From Streptomyces globisporus (GTDB taxonomy: Bacteria > Actinomycetota > Actinomycetes > Streptomycetales > Streptomycetaceae), in the NCBI GenBank assembly GCA_014649555.1, contig BMTG01000006.1:248001-312000 (forward strand): a DNA stretch of 64,000 nt. Direction: 5' to 3'. The translations under genes and the position numbers were made by a program. The notes under the pieces are model-generated. The model was not told the DNA's origin. It was given only the letters and a program-made list of their open reading frames with translations, and ran no database searches. Below, piece after piece: positions 25,528 to 32,342 of the stretch (positions are counted from its first letter, which is position 1; each line of letters starts with the position of its first letter).

Positions 25528-26627
25528 CCGTCCTGGACAACCGGGCCCTCAACCGCGCCACCCTCGCCCGCCAGCTGCTGCTGGAGCGGGCCGGCCGGCC
25601 GGTCGTGGACGCGGTGGCCCACCTCTGCGGTCTCCAGGCACAGGAACCGCAGGAGCCCTTCATCGGGCTCTGGTCCCGGCTGACCGCCTTCGATCCGGCC
25701 GTTCTCTCGGACCTGCTGACCCGGCGGAGCGTGGTGCGCACCCACCTGATGCGCCGCACGGTCCACCTCGTCACCGCCGACGACGTCCTCGCCTGGCGGG
25801 CCCGCCACGACGCGATGCTGCGCCAACGGGTCCTTGGGGTGTACCGCGACGAACTCAAAGGGGTCGACCTCGATGAACTCGCCGCAGATGCCCGGGACTT
25901 GATGTCTGACGGCGAGCCCCGCACCGCGGCCGAGATCGTGCGGGCGCTCGCCGGGCGCTGGCCCGGGCCGGGGCCGCGCCCCCTGGGCGAGATGGTGGTC
26001 GCCGGCCTCGTCCCGATGGCGCAGGCGCCGCCCAGGGGGCTCTGGCGCACCAAGGGCGGGGTGCGCAATGTCGCACTGTCCTCCTGGCTGGGCCGCCCGG
26101 TCGATCCGCCCGCCCCCGAAGGCGCCGACGACCTGGTCGGGCAGGCGCTGGTCAGGCGCTATCTGGCCGCGTACGGGCCGGCCGCCACGGCCGACCTGCG
26201 CGCCTGGTCCGGCCTGGCCGGGCTGCCCGGCGCGGTGGCCGCCGTACGCGACGAGCTGGTCCGCTTCCGCGACGAGCGGGGACGGGAACTGCTCGACCTG
26301 CCCGACGCGCCGCGCCCGGACCCGGACACTCCCGCGCCGGTACGGTTCCTGCCCGCCTTCGACAACGCCATCCTCGGCTACCAGGACCGCGGCCGGATCA
26401 TCGACGACGCCCACCGCGGCCTCTCGGTTGCCGGTGAACGCGTCGTCCTGGTCGACGGCCGCGTCGCCGCCACCTGGACCGTCGCCGAAGACGTCGTCAC
26501 GGTGGACCCCCTGCGCACCCTTTCCCGGGCCGATCGGGCCGCCGTCGCCGAACAGGGGAGAGAGCTCGCCGTGTTCCTCTCCGACGGTGACAGCGACCGC
26601 GTACGGGTGGCGGCCTCACCGAGCTGA
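25524..26627 (+). CDS. Winged-helix DNA-binding protein (HTH_42, DUF1006 family)
   Basis: A 367-residue protein of the HTH_42 family (YcaQ/AlkX-like). It begins with DNRALNRATLARQLLLERAGRP and shows the family motifs VAHLCGLQAQEPQEPFIGLWSR and RTHLMRRTVHLVTADD. Related proteins include DNA glycosylases that unhook interstrand crosslinks, with a QxQ or QxD catalytic motif; here LQAQEP is at the matching place. That makes a DNA repair role plausible but unproven. The GTG at 25524 overlaps the DinB stop (GTGA). Pairing with a DinB-type detoxifier would fit a response to alkylating agents. Confidence 0.8.
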   Translation: MTVLDNRALNRATLARQLLLERAGRPVVDAVAHLCGLQAQEPQEPFIGLWSRLTAFDPAVLSDLLTRRSVVRTHLMRRTVHLVTADDVLAWRARHDAMLRQRVLGVYRDELKGVDLDELAADARDLMSDGEPRTAAEIVRALAGRWPGPGPRPLGEMVVAGLVPMAQAPPRGLWRTKGGVRNVALSSWLGRPVDPPAPEGADDLVGQALVRRYLAAYGPAATADLRAWSGLAGLPGAVAAVRDELVRFRDERGRELLDLPDAPRPDPDTPAPVRFLPAFDNAILGYQDRGRIIDDAHRGLSVAGERVVLVDGRVAATWTVAEDVVTVDPLRTLSRADRAAVAEQGRELAVFLSDGDSDRVRVAASPS

Positions 26628-26766
26628 GCGGCCCCGGGCCCCAGGACGCGGGTGGCATCCGGGTGTCTGCCCGTCTGTACCGGAACAGGCCTATTTTGTA
26701 GAGGAGTTTGAACGAGAGGCGACCCAAGGCGGACTGAAAACACCGGATGCGGGTCACACGCAGAAC

Positions 26767-27471
26767 ATGACGTCCAGCGACGTAACCACAGAGCCCGCGC
26801 CGCACGGCGACCGGAAGCGCACCGCCCGCCCCTCGCGGGGATGGCTGAAAATCCTCGGCGCGGCCGCGGCTGTGCTGGCCCTGCTGTTCGCCGGCAGCAG
26901 GCTCAGCCTGCTGCCGGGGCTCGACGACTTCTTCGGCGAGGAGACCCGCGACCGGTCGGGTCCCGCCGTGCTCAAGTCCATCCAGGACATGAGCTCGTAC
27001 GAAGCCGCATCGGGCAACTTCCAGGTCGTCGTCGACCTGGAGAAGGACACGAAGTACGTCCCCGACGCCCTGCGCGGCACCCGCACCCTGTTCGTCGGGG
27101 CCGGCACGGTCGACGCCTCCGTCGACCTGGGCAAGGTCACCGAGGGCGGCGTCGTCGTCAACGAGGACCGCACCACGGCCGAACTGCGTCTGCCCCGGGC
27201 CGTGCTGGGAGAACCGGCCCTCGACCCGGACCGCTCGTACGCGGTGTCCAAGCAGCGCGGTCTCCTCGACCGTCTCGGCGACCTCTTCTCCGACAACCCC
27301 GGCAGCGAGCAGGCGGTCAACAAGCTCGCCGCCCAGCACATCTCGGAAGCGGCGAAGGAGAGCGAACTGACCACCCGGGCGGAGAAGAACACCGCGGACA
27401 TGCTGAAGGGTCTGCTCGGCTCCCTCGGCTTCGAGCGGGTCACGGTCCGCTTCGGCGACGACCAGGAGTGA
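26767..27471 (+). CDS. DUF4230 membrane-anchored protein
   Basis: A 234-residue protein with a short cytosolic N-terminus, one membrane helix (LKILGAAAAVLALLFAGSRLSLL, about 27-49) and an outside domain of the DUF4230 family. The family signature is visible in LKSIQDMSSYEAASGNFQVVVDLEKD and in the C-terminal helical part. Function is unknown. No strong ribosome site precedes the ATG at 26767, so the start is uncertain. It lies alone, between the HTH_42 gene and the monooxygenase promoter. Confidence 0.8.
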   Translation: MTSSDVTTEPAPHGDRKRTARPSRGWLKILGAAAAVLALLFAGSRLSLLPGLDDFFGEETRDRSGPAVLKSIQDMSSYEAASGNFQVVVDLEKDTKYVPDALRGTRTLFVGAGTVDASVDLGKVTEGGVVVNEDRTTAELRLPRAVLGEPALDPDRSYAVSKQRGLLDRLGDLFSDNPGSEQAVNKLAAQHISEAAKESELTTRAEKNTADMLKGLLGSLGFERVTVRFGDDQE

Positions 27472-27552
27472 TCGCGTCACCCGGGCGGCCGCACGCACCG
27501 CGTGCGGCCGCCCGCGCGGCTCCGGGGGCGGGGCGCCCGTCGGCCGTCACCC

Positions 27553-27590
27553 TTGACGTGCACGCGTCGGTAGGTATGGTCTAGTCCAAG
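27553..27590 (+). promoter_or_regulatory. Promoter with overlapping DasR (dre) site for the AA10 gene
   Basis: TTGACG at 27553-27558 and TATGGT at 27575-27580 form a -35/-10 pair with a 16-base spacer. TATGGTCTAGTCCAAG at 27575-27590 matches the dre consensus ACTGGTCTAGACCAGT at 11 of 16 positions and covers the -10. DasR is known to repress chitin-degradation genes in Streptomyces and is released by amino-sugar phosphates. The AA10 gene starts 156 bases downstream. Confidence 0.7.
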
Positions 27591-27745
27591 TGCAAGGCCT
27601 TTCCGGACACCTGTCATCAGGCTTGTCCGGCAAGGGACTTGCAGCCCTTCGCGCCTCTTGGCCCCACACTCGCGAGGCCTTGCCGCCGAAGCCGGACCCC
27701 CCACGGTCCGCCACCGCGCGGTGCGGTCTCATGTGAAGGAGAAGC

Positions 27746-28261
27746 ATGCACGCGAAAAGGAAGACCGCACTCGCCGTCGGCGCCGTACTCGCCCCGGTCC
27801 TCGCCCTGAGCCTCCCGGCGAGCTCCGCCAGTGCCCACGGTTACATCTCCAACCCGCCGAGCCGTCAGGCCCAGTGCGCCGCCGGGACCGTCAGCTGCGG
27901 CTCGATCACGTACGAACCGCAGAGCGTCGAGGGCCCCAAGGGGCTCACCAGCTGCAGCGGCGGCAACAGCGGCTTCGCCGAGCTGGACGACGACTCCAAG
28001 GGCTGGGCCGTCACTCCGGTGAACCGCTCCCAGCAGTTCGAGTGGAAGCTCACCGCACGCCACTCGACCAGCACCTGGCAGTACTTCGTGGGCGGCGAGA
28101 AGATCGCCGAATTCGACGACGGCGGCGCGCAGCCCGGCGCGACCGTGACCCACCAGGTCGACTTCGGCAACAAGACCGGTCAGCAGAAGGTCCTGGCCGT
28201 CTGGAACATCGCGGACACCTCCAACGCCTTCTACGCCTGCATCGACGTCAACGTCAGCTAG
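27746..28261 (+). CDS. Secreted AA10 lytic polysaccharide monooxygenase (chitin-active type)
   Basis: A 171-residue secreted copper enzyme. The signal peptide ends SASA|HG, so the mature protein starts with His31, and His106 (TARHST) is the second ligand of the histidine brace. Family motifs GYISNPPSRQAQC and CSGGNSGFAELDD are present, with four cysteines for two disulfides. The length fits single-domain Streptomyces chitin-binding proteins (CHB type) that cut crystalline chitin oxidatively; no separate binding module is present. GAAGGAGAAG precedes the ATG. A DasR-type site in the promoter supports chitin as substrate. Confidence 0.95.
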   Translation: MHAKRKTALAVGAVLAPVLALSLPASSASAHGYISNPPSRQAQCAAGTVSCGSITYEPQSVEGPKGLTSCSGGNSGFAELDDDSKGWAVTPVNRSQQFEWKLTARHSTSTWQYFVGGEKIAEFDDGGAQPGATVTHQVDFGNKTGQQKVLAVWNIADTSNAFYACIDVNVS

Positions 28262-28270
28262 CATCCACAC

Positions 28271-28294
28271 CGGCCGGGGGTGCACACCCGGCCG
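28271..28294 (+). terminator. Hairpin terminator after the AA10 gene
   Basis: CGGCCGGG (28271-28278) pairs with CCCGGCCG (28287-28294), starting 10 bases after the stop. A second GC-rich dyad follows near 28305-28335. Confidence 0.6.
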
Positions 28295-28446
28295 ACCGCC
28301 ACGCCCCGGACGCGCACCGTCGCGACCGGGGCGCGGTGCTGTCCGGCCCGGCCGGAAAGCGGCATGGCGCGAATCTCGGAAGTAGTCGAGCGGTTACCCT
28401 ACGTCAGCTGTCTTGATGGATCATCAGTGCTCAAGGGGACTCCTGA

Positions 28447-29121
28447 ATGAACCGTATGCGTACCGCACTCGCCGCGCTCGGCATCACCGCCGGACTGATC
28501 ACCGCCCCGGCGGCGAGCGCCGCACCGGGGCCCGAGAAGCCCGCTCCCGCCGCCGAACGCCACGAACCGTGCACCGGAGAGTTCCGCGGCGACGCCCGCC
28601 TCGGCCCCAAATGGCTGCCGAACAAGCGGCTCGCCTCGGTCGGCCCGCTCCTGAACGGCTACCAGCGCACCGGGGACCTCACCCCGAAGGACTTCCTGAA
28701 GAAGTACTGGGAAGGGCCCGCGGACACCGGCAGCTGGAAGTACCCGCCCAACGACGGCTTCGCCGAGGTGAACGGCGAGATCGACAAGGAGCCCGTCAAG
28801 CTGCGCACCGGCCAGCGTCTGGACCGCTTCGGCTCGGAGTACGGGGGCTACCTGGCCCCCGCCGGCGACGCCTACGCCGAGCGCGCCCTGCCCCCGCAGA
28901 ACCTCAACACCCGTGACGCGGGCACCCCGTGCGACTATCGCGTCTACAAGGTCGCCAAGCCCTTCTGGGTCTGGCAGGGCTCCATCGCCCCGTGGTTCGA
29001 GCAGCCCGGCGGCGGGCAGCAGATCAAGCTTGACGCCGTGTTCCTCGACCCGGGCGCGGGACAGCGGCTCAATGTGAAGTGGCTGCTGGACAACGCCTAC
29101 CTGACGCCCGCGGGCGCGTAA
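28447..29121 (+). CDS. Secreted TNT-domain protein (probable NAD+ glycohydrolase toxin)
   Basis: A 224-residue protein with a signal peptide (about 1-26, ending SAAPG). A C-terminal TNT domain covers about 95-220, recognised from WKYPPNDGFAEVNGEIDKEPV, LRTGQRLDRFGSEYGGYLAP and ERALPPQNL. TNT, first known as the toxin domain of mycobacterial CpnT, hydrolyses NAD+. Here the domain is carried by a small Sec-type exported protein with no large channel or polymorphic-toxin repeats. Four cysteines suggest disulfides. A small gene starts 5 bases after the stop and may encode its immunity factor. Confidence 0.85.
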   Translation: MNRMRTALAALGITAGLITAPAASAAPGPEKPAPAAERHEPCTGEFRGDARLGPKWLPNKRLASVGPLLNGYQRTGDLTPKDFLKKYWEGPADTGSWKYPPNDGFAEVNGEIDKEPVKLRTGQRLDRFGSEYGGYLAPAGDAYAERALPPQNLNTRDAGTPCDYRVYKVAKPFWVWQGSIAPWFEQPGGGQQIKLDAVFLDPGAGQRLNVKWLLDNAYLTPAGA

Positions 29122-29126
29122 CCGGT

Positions 29127-29360
29127 ATGGACCGCCGGGCCCTGCACGCCGCACTCGTCGAGGCACGGATCCCCGGCGGCTACTACCGCATCGAGGGCGT
29201 TCACGAGCCCGTTCCCACCCCGCCGGACTTCCTCTTCGTCCGGCGGGGCGGGGACGGCGGCTGGGAGACCGGGGCGTACGAGCGCGGAACGTATGAGGTC
29301 ATCGCCCGCCACCCGGACGAGGCCACCGCCTGCGCCCACCTGCTGAGCCTGCTCGTCTGA
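29127..29360 (+). CDS. Small protein, candidate immunity partner of the TNT toxin
   Basis: A 77-residue soluble protein (MDRRALHAALVEARIPGGYY start, EATACAHLLSLLV end) with no signal peptide. I do not recognise a named family. It begins 5 bases after the stop of the secreted TNT-domain gene on the same strand, and a cytosolic partner of this size beside a secreted NADase would fit immunity. This rests on position only. The fold looks alpha/beta, with an aromatic-rich middle (PDFLFVRRGGDGGWETGAYERG). Confidence 0.7.
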   Translation: MDRRALHAALVEARIPGGYYRIEGVHEPVPTPPDFLFVRRGGDGGWETGAYERGTYEVIARHPDEATACAHLLSLLV

Positions 29361-29376
29361 ACCCTCCCCGCACCCG

Positions 29377-29742
29377 TCAGCAGGGCGTGCCGGGGGTCGC
29401 CGCCGTCGCCCGCAGAAGGTCACGGACAAGCTCGAAGTCGATCTTCTGCGGCTGGCGGAACCGCAGACAGCCCTTGCCCATGTCGTGCGAGGCCAGCCGG
29501 TCCGCGAACGCGTCGCGGACATCCGTGCGCAGCAGATAGAACGAGATGTACTGCTTCTGGTCGGCGAAGGCGATCTCGCCCTTCCCCTCCCGCTCGTAGG
29601 CGGGCATGCCGTACGCCATCACCTCACGGAACCCCGCCAGCTCCTCGCGGCACAGGGCGCGCAGCCTCGTGAGGGCCTCCCGGCGGGCCTCCGGGGCCTC
29701 GGCGAGATACTGGTCGACATCCTGCGCGCTGCTCTGCACCAT
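29377..29742 (-). CDS. DUF1801 (YdhG-like) protein
   Basis: A 121-residue protein of the DUF1801 family, recognised from REVMAYGMPAYEREGKGEIAFADQKQYISFYLL. Relatives include the Bacillus frataxin-like iron chaperone YdhG, so a role in iron handling is sometimes proposed; most members are uncharacterised. It stands alone, convergent with the small gene after the TNT toxin, with 16 bases between the stops. Confidence 0.85.
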   Translation of the reverse strand: MVQSSAQDVDQYLAEAPEARREALTRLRALCREELAGFREVMAYGMPAYEREGKGEIAFADQKQYISFYLLRTDVRDAFADRLASHDMGKGCLRFRQPQKIDFELVRDLLRATAATPGTPC

Positions 29743-29807
29743 GAGCCGATCGTACGGCGGTGTGTCGCACCCCGGGCCCCCGGCGCCCGGTGAGCGACAG
29801 TGGGCGG

Positions 29808-30317
29808 ATGAACACCGCAGGCATGCTGGCCGAAGCGTTCGACCGGGTCGGGGAGGCCGTCCACGCGGCGGTCGAGGGGCTGCCGCCCGACGACCTCAAC
29901 GCCCGGCTCGACGAGGGGGCCAACTCCATCTCCTGGCTCGTCTGGCATCTCACCCGCATCCAGGACGACCACATCGCCGACGCCTCCGGCACCGCACAGA
30001 TCTGGCTCACCGAAGGCTGGGCCGACCGCTTCGCGCTCCCCTTCGACGCCACGGACACCGGCTACGGGCACAGCAGTGACGAGGTCGCCGCCGTCCGCGT
30101 GGACTCCGCCGACCCCCTCCTCGGCTACTTCGACGCCGTACAGGAGCGGACGCTCGACTTCGTCGCGGGCCTGGAGGGCCACGCCCTCGACCGGATCGTC
30201 GACGAGGGCTGGTCGCCCCCGGTGACTCTCGGTGTCCGGCTGATCAGCGTCGTCGCCGAGGACCTCCAGCACGCGGGCCAGGCCGCGTTCGTCCGCGGAC
30301 TGCTCCGGAGAGCATGA
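29808..30317 (+). CDS. DinB-family protein (DUF664-like mycothiol transferase type)
   Basis: A 169-residue four-helix-bundle protein. The likely metal ligands are in SISWLVWHLTRIQDDHI and EDLQHAGQAAFVRG. The length and the WxxWHLTRIQDDH motif fit the mycothiol-dependent transferase group common in Streptomyces. The ATG at 29808 has GGGCGG just upstream, and it is divergent from the DUF1801 gene. It is one of three DinB-type genes in this window. The substrate is unknown. Confidence 0.85.
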   Translation: MNTAGMLAEAFDRVGEAVHAAVEGLPPDDLNARLDEGANSISWLVWHLTRIQDDHIADASGTAQIWLTEGWADRFALPFDATDTGYGHSSDEVAAVRVDSADPLLGYFDAVQERTLDFVAGLEGHALDRIVDEGWSPPVTLGVRLISVVAEDLQHAGQAAFVRGLLRRA

Positions 30318-30429
30318 GAGCGGGGCCCGCGGGCCGGCGCGCACAGACCCGTGCACAGTCCCACCGGCGGTGCCATACTCGAAGGAAATCGGCCGGACAA
30401 GCAGTGTCATCGTCCGAAAGGTGACCATC

Positions 30430-30720
30430 ATGAGCTGGGCATCCTGGACGACCAGCGGGGTCTACACGGGCACCGGCGGAGTGCGCACCGAAGAAGCGGG
30501 CATCCTCAGCGGGGACCTCACCGTGCATACGACATGGTTCGACGGACAGGCGTCGGTGGCCGTGCAGTACAGCGGCTCCTCCGACTGGTTCACCCTCGTG
30601 GGCAGCCCCGTGCCCTGCCCCTCCGAGGAGGAGAGCCGCACCTTCCACCAGAGCGTCGTCGAAGCCGTGCGCGCCGGAGAGGGCGCGAGAGTCCCGCCGG
30701 TCGGCGCGGAACCCGCGTAG
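30430..30720 (+). CDS. Small conserved protein of unknown function
   Basis: A 96-residue protein (MSWASWTTSGVYTGTGGVRT start), predicted mostly beta-stranded, with no signal peptide or membrane helix. I know no function. GAAAGG at 30414-30419 supports ATG 30430; a GTG three codons earlier is possible. It lies between a DinB gene and signal peptidase I on the same strand, about 95 bases from each neighbour. Confidence 0.65.
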   Translation: MSWASWTTSGVYTGTGGVRTEEAGILSGDLTVHTTWFDGQASVAVQYSGSSDWFTLVGSPVPCPSEEESRTFHQSVVEAVRAGEGARVPPVGAEPA

Positions 30721-30815
30721 CGACTGTCGTCGCGCCCCACGCCCCATAGAGTGGATCACCGGACCCGTCCCCCGAGGGACGGGCACAGGCGGTTCACGGG
30801 GCGAGGAGCGGTGGC

Positions 30816-31520
30816 ATGGGGCGTGCGGGAGCGCGGCGTTCGAGGACACGGAAGAAGCGGCCGTTCTGGGTGGAGCTGCCGCTCCTGATCGTCATGGCCC
30901 TGGTGCTGGCCCTGCTCATCAAGACGTTCCTGGTGCAGGCCTTCTCCATCCCCTCGGACTCGATGCAGAACACCCTCCAGCGGGGCGACCGGGTTCTGGT
31001 CGACAAGCTGACCCCCTGGTTCGGCTCGGAACCGGAACGCGGCGAGGTGATCGTCTTCCACGACCCGGCCGACTGGCTCGCGGGCATGCCCGTGGACGAG
31101 CCCAACACCGTGCAGAAGGTGCTGAGCTTCATCGGTGTGATGCCCTCCGCCGAGGAGAAGGACCTCATCAAGCGGGTCATCGGCGTCGGCGGCGACACCG
31201 TGGAGTGCGCGGGCGACGGGCCGGTGAAGGTCAACGGCACCGCGCTCGACGAGCCGTACGTCTTCCCCGGCAACACCCCCTGCAGCAACGACGAGGACGG
31301 TGGCCAGTTCAAGGTCACCGTGCCCGACGGCAAGGTCTGGGTCATGGGGGACCACCGTCAGGCATCCGCCGACTCCCGCTACCACCAGGACGATCCCAAC
31401 GAGGGGATGGTCCCGGTCGACGAGGTGGTCGGCCGGGCCGCGGTCGTCGCCTGGCCGATCGGCCGCTGGGCCACCCTGCCGGTACCCGACACCTTCAAGA
31501 ACGTGCCCGCCAGGCCCTAG
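30816..31520 (+). CDS. lepB: Type I signal peptidase
   Basis: A 234-residue signal peptidase I. A basic N-terminus precedes one membrane helix (about 19-40), followed by the outside catalytic domain. The catalytic serine is Ser49 in SIPSDSMQ and the general base is Lys119 in LIKRVIGVGGD. The later family motif GDHRQASADSR is present, close to the usual GDNRxxSxDSR. It removes Sec and Tat signal peptides at the membrane. Streptomycetes carry several copies, often in a row, but this one is single. GGGGCGAGGAG precedes the ATG. Confidence 0.95.
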   Translation: MGRAGARRSRTRKKRPFWVELPLLIVMALVLALLIKTFLVQAFSIPSDSMQNTLQRGDRVLVDKLTPWFGSEPERGEVIVFHDPADWLAGMPVDEPNTVQKVLSFIGVMPSAEEKDLIKRVIGVGGDTVECAGDGPVKVNGTALDEPYVFPGNTPCSNDEDGGQFKVTVPDGKVWVMGDHRQASADSRYHQDDPNEGMVPVDEVVGRAAVVAWPIGRWATLPVPDTFKNVPARP

Positions 31521-31554
31521 CATCTTCAAGCATGTGCCCGAGAGGCCCTGGCCC

Positions 31555-31989
31555 TCAGCGCGGCGCGAAGTTCCGTACGTACCGGCGCTGCCAGGGCGTT
31601 TCCACCGCCCGTGGGTGGTAGCCGGCGCGGACGAACGCCACCGCCTCCTCGGCGGGCACCCCGTCGAGGACGGCCAGGACCGCCAGCGCCGTCCCGGTCC
31701 GGCCCATCCCGCCGCCGCAGGCCACCTCGACCCGCTCGTCGGCCGCCCGCTCCCACACCTCCCCGAGCAGGGCCCGCGCCTCCTCCCGGTCCGCCGGGAG
31801 CCGGAAGTCCGGCCACCGCAGCCAGCGCGACTCCCAGCGGACCGGGGGCGGGGTGCGGCCCAGGAGGTATACGGCGAAGTCCGGTTCGGGGCCCTGGGGG
31901 AGCGGCTTGCGCAGACCCCGGCCCCGGACCAGCCGTCCCGAGGGCAGGGCGAGGACTGTGGGGTCGGCGGCGTTCCAGTGTTCGGTCAC
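31555..31989 (-). CDS. Dual-specificity phosphatase-like protein lacking the conserved His
   Basis: A 144-residue protein with a Cys-based phosphatase loop, CGGGMGR at Cys91-Arg97 followed by TGTALA. The residue before the cysteine, normally His in HCx5R, is Ala90. A likely general acid is Asp61 in WPDF. The nucleophile and arginine are kept, so activity is possible but altered. GTG 31989 was chosen over a TTG three codons earlier. It lies 29 bases after the HPr stop on the same strand and is probably read with the fructose PTS genes. Its substrate is unknown. Confidence 0.75.
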   Translation of the reverse strand: MTEHWNAADPTVLALPSGRLVRGRGLRKPLPQGPEPDFAVYLLGRTPPPVRWESRWLRWPDFRLPADREEARALLGEVWERAADERVEVACGGGMGRTGTALAVLAVLDGVPAEEAVAFVRAGYHPRAVETPWQRRYVRNFAPR

Positions 31990-32018
31990 GTCCCCCAACC
32001 TAGAGGGCCTTCCGCCGG

Positions 32019-32291
32019 TCAGGCGGCGGTGTCGAGATCCTGCGCCAGCAGCTCCGCCAGCTCCTCGACCGCCGCCTGCGCCCCGTCGCCCTCGGCGCTG
32101 AGGACCACGGCCTCCCCGTACGGTGCCGCCAGAGCCAGCACGGCGAGCATGCTGCGGGCGTCGACCGGGTCGCGGCCCTCACGGGCGATGGTCACCTTGA
32201 CCTGCTGACGGGCGGCGGCCTTGACGAACAGCGACGCCGGACGGGCGTGCAGCCCGCTGCGGGAACCTATGACGACGGTCTGCTGGTGCAT
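32019..32291 (-). CDS. ptsH: HPr phosphocarrier protein of the PTS
   Basis: A 90-residue HPr. His15 in SGLHARPAS is the residue phosphorylated by enzyme I; Ser47 in ARSMLAV is at the regulatory serine position. It passes phosphate to the EIIA domain of the fructose permease. It is placed directly downstream of fruA on the same strand, 51 bases apart, with GGAGTGATCC before the ATG. Enzyme I is not in the window. Confidence 0.95.
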   Translation of the reverse strand: MHQQTVVIGSRSGLHARPASLFVKAAARQQVKVTIAREGRDPVDARSMLAVLALAAPYGEAVVLSAEGDGAQAAVEELAELLAQDLDTAA

Positions 32292-32342
32292 GGATCACTC
32301 CTGGGTGAGGGACGGTGGTGTCGGAGGGGGGTGGTGAGGTGG

